Source of the DNA: Flavobacterium sp. Root901
GTDB taxonomy: Bacteria; Bacteroidota; Bacteroidia; Flavobacteriales; Flavobacteriaceae
DNA: 64,000 bases
Direction: 5' to 3'
Assembly (NCBI RefSeq): GCF_001429765.1
Contig: NZ_LMJB01000006.1
Span: forward strand, 700,338 to 764,337
This document shows positions 63,415 to 64,000 of this stretch, piece by piece (position 1 is the stretch's first letter; the number at the start of each line of letters is the position of its first letter). Below the pieces are notes generated by a model. That model did no database searches. It had not been told where the DNA came from and saw only the letters and a program-made list of their open reading frames with translations. A program made the translations under genes and the position numbers.

Positions 63415-63990
63415 ATGGGATTTACTACTAAAAAAAATAGTAGCTTCTTAGATTCGAAATTAATCCCGTTCTTTAAGAAGTACGGGATTTTTTTAATAGT
63501 TCTTTTTTTGGTTTTTCCTTATGTATACAAATACATTAGGATGGCTTTAAACAGTATTAAAAATACGAATCTACAGGCTGAACAAACTGCTAATTCTAAT
63601 GAGAATGGCAAGGCTGACCCAATAATTACCAAGACTAAAGTTGATGCTATAAAAAAGAAATATCCAACAATTCCAAAGAAAACAATGGATGATATTTTGG
63701 CATCTGCTTTTAAGATCGCAAAAGCATTCGGAACAAATGTTGACGATAATCATGTTTTATTAGGCGGTACAATTGATCTTTATAATGTTGCTGCTTGGAC
63801 TGAGGACGAAAAGACGGCGATTAAATATTTAAAGAAGCATACTGGTACGTTCCCGATCTTGGAAGAAGTTTATTATAAAACTGCTACTAAAAGTAAGAAT
63901 TTGAGAAACGATATATTGTCTTATTTATCAAACTCTCAATACAGTGATTTAGCAAAATATTACAAATCAAAAGGCTATAACTGGCTTTAA
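63415..63990 (+). CDS. One-TM phage protein of unknown function
   Basis: 191 aa. A basic start is followed by a transmembrane helix at about residues 23-41 (YGIFLIVLFLVFPYVYKYI), a polar linker (LQAEQTANSNENGKAD), and a helical, Lys-rich C-terminal domain (about 75-191). The domain has the repeated small-phage pattern ILASAFKIAKAFGTNVDDN. No family recognised. It is the last complete gene of the window; the phage region continues past 64000. Confidence 0.6.
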   Translation: MGFTTKKNSSFLDSKLIPFFKKYGIFLIVLFLVFPYVYKYIRMALNSIKNTNLQAEQTANSNENGKADPIITKTKVDAIKKKYPTIPKKTMDDILASAFKIAKAFGTNVDDNHVLLGGTIDLYNVAAWTEDEKTAIKYLKKHTGTFPILEEVYYKTATKSKNLRNDILSYLSNSQYSDLAKYYKSKGYNWL

Positions 63991-64000
63991 TTTAATCAAA

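Larger units (their letters stand above)
58410..64000 (+). mobile_element. Integrated small tailless phage (FLiP-like candidate), right end outside the window
   Basis: From 58473 all genes read on the + strand, are short and tightly packed, and switch from host metabolism to replication and virion-type proteins. These are an HUH Rep, an HTH regulator, a beta-rich capsid candidate, a pilot-like protein, a muramidase-like protein, and at least six one-TM or two-TM small proteins. There is no terminase, portal, tail or integrase gene, and no zot, which speaks against tailed phages and inoviruses. No Microviridae-type large capsid protein is present in the visible part. The set best fits a small icosahedral, membrane-bearing phage with a Rep-driven ssDNA genome. 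Confidence 0.72.

Noticed and set aside
58410..64000. Filamentous phage (inovirus) or Microviridae provirus
   Set aside because: No Zot-like ATPase or tiny major coat protein set typical of inoviruses, and no large Microviridae-type capsid gene in the visible part. A final decision needs the right end.
58410..64000. Rolling-circle plasmid integrated in the chromosome
   Set aside because: Rep alone would allow it, but the muramidase-like, pilot-like and many small membrane proteins are virion-type; no mobilisation or resistance genes are seen.

Overview
The window is a chromosomal segment of a Flavobacterium-like bacterium (Bacteroidota). The evidence is the low GC content, TAnnTTTG promoter boxes, an LpxC-FabZ fusion, a SusC/SusD locus with its own FecI/FecR pair, lipoproteins with acidic residues after the lipid-bearing Cys, and hairpin-rich intergenic DNA. 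No rRNA, tRNA or CRISPR array was seen.

Layout. 0-8.4 kb: an HD-domain phosphohydrolase, then lipid A genes (lpxD, lpxC-fabZ, lpxA), efp, a second LpxD-like acyltransferase, an NTF2-like protein, sucD and a small GIY-YIG-like protein. 8.7-18.7 kb: an ECF sigma / anti-sigma pair and a SusC/SusD transport operon with a HExxH metallohydrolase lipoprotein and a DUF4302-like lipoprotein. 18.8-27.4 kb: fabG, a VWA-like membrane protein, a LysR/YeiH pair, a GH5-like lipoprotein and a phospholipase C/S1-P1-like protein. 27.5-36.2 kb: the complete histidine operon hisGDCB-(NTF2-like)-hisHAF-hisIE, behind a His-rich leader peptide and attenuator. 36.3-38.6 kb: a tandem array of five paralogous two-TM proteins, the first a pseudogene. 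38.6-44.6 kb: a CBM9-like protein, two tandem M1 metallopeptidases and an unknown helical protein. 44.8-53.1 kb: leuA (short form), leuB, an Ile/Val-rich leader peptide and attenuator, then ilvD-ilvB-ilvN-ilvC. 53.6-58.1 kb: acs, facing a cNMP/CBS/DUF294 protein and a DEDDh-type exonuclease with altered active-site residues.

58.4-64.0 kb (open at the right edge): the most interesting part. A dif-like XerC/XerD site is followed by a compact run of genes all on the + strand. They encode an HUH rolling-circle Rep, a Cys-rich protein, tiny membrane proteins, a small HTH protein with iterated 10-bp repeats, a beta-rich 240-aa capsid candidate, an Ala/Gln-rich pilot-like membrane protein, a Q-rich basic protein, a muramidase-like protein with a C-terminal TM anchor, and further one-TM proteins. 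I read this as an integrated genome of a small tailless, probably membrane-containing phage that replicates by a Rep protein. It is reminiscent of the Flavobacterium ssDNA phage FLiP (Finnlakeviridae), but the exact family cannot be fixed by eye.

Amino-acid biosynthesis (his, leu, ilv) fills much of the middle. Transcription attenuation by leader peptides is visible for his and ilv. Several families of intergenic inverted repeats recur between the genes of these operons.
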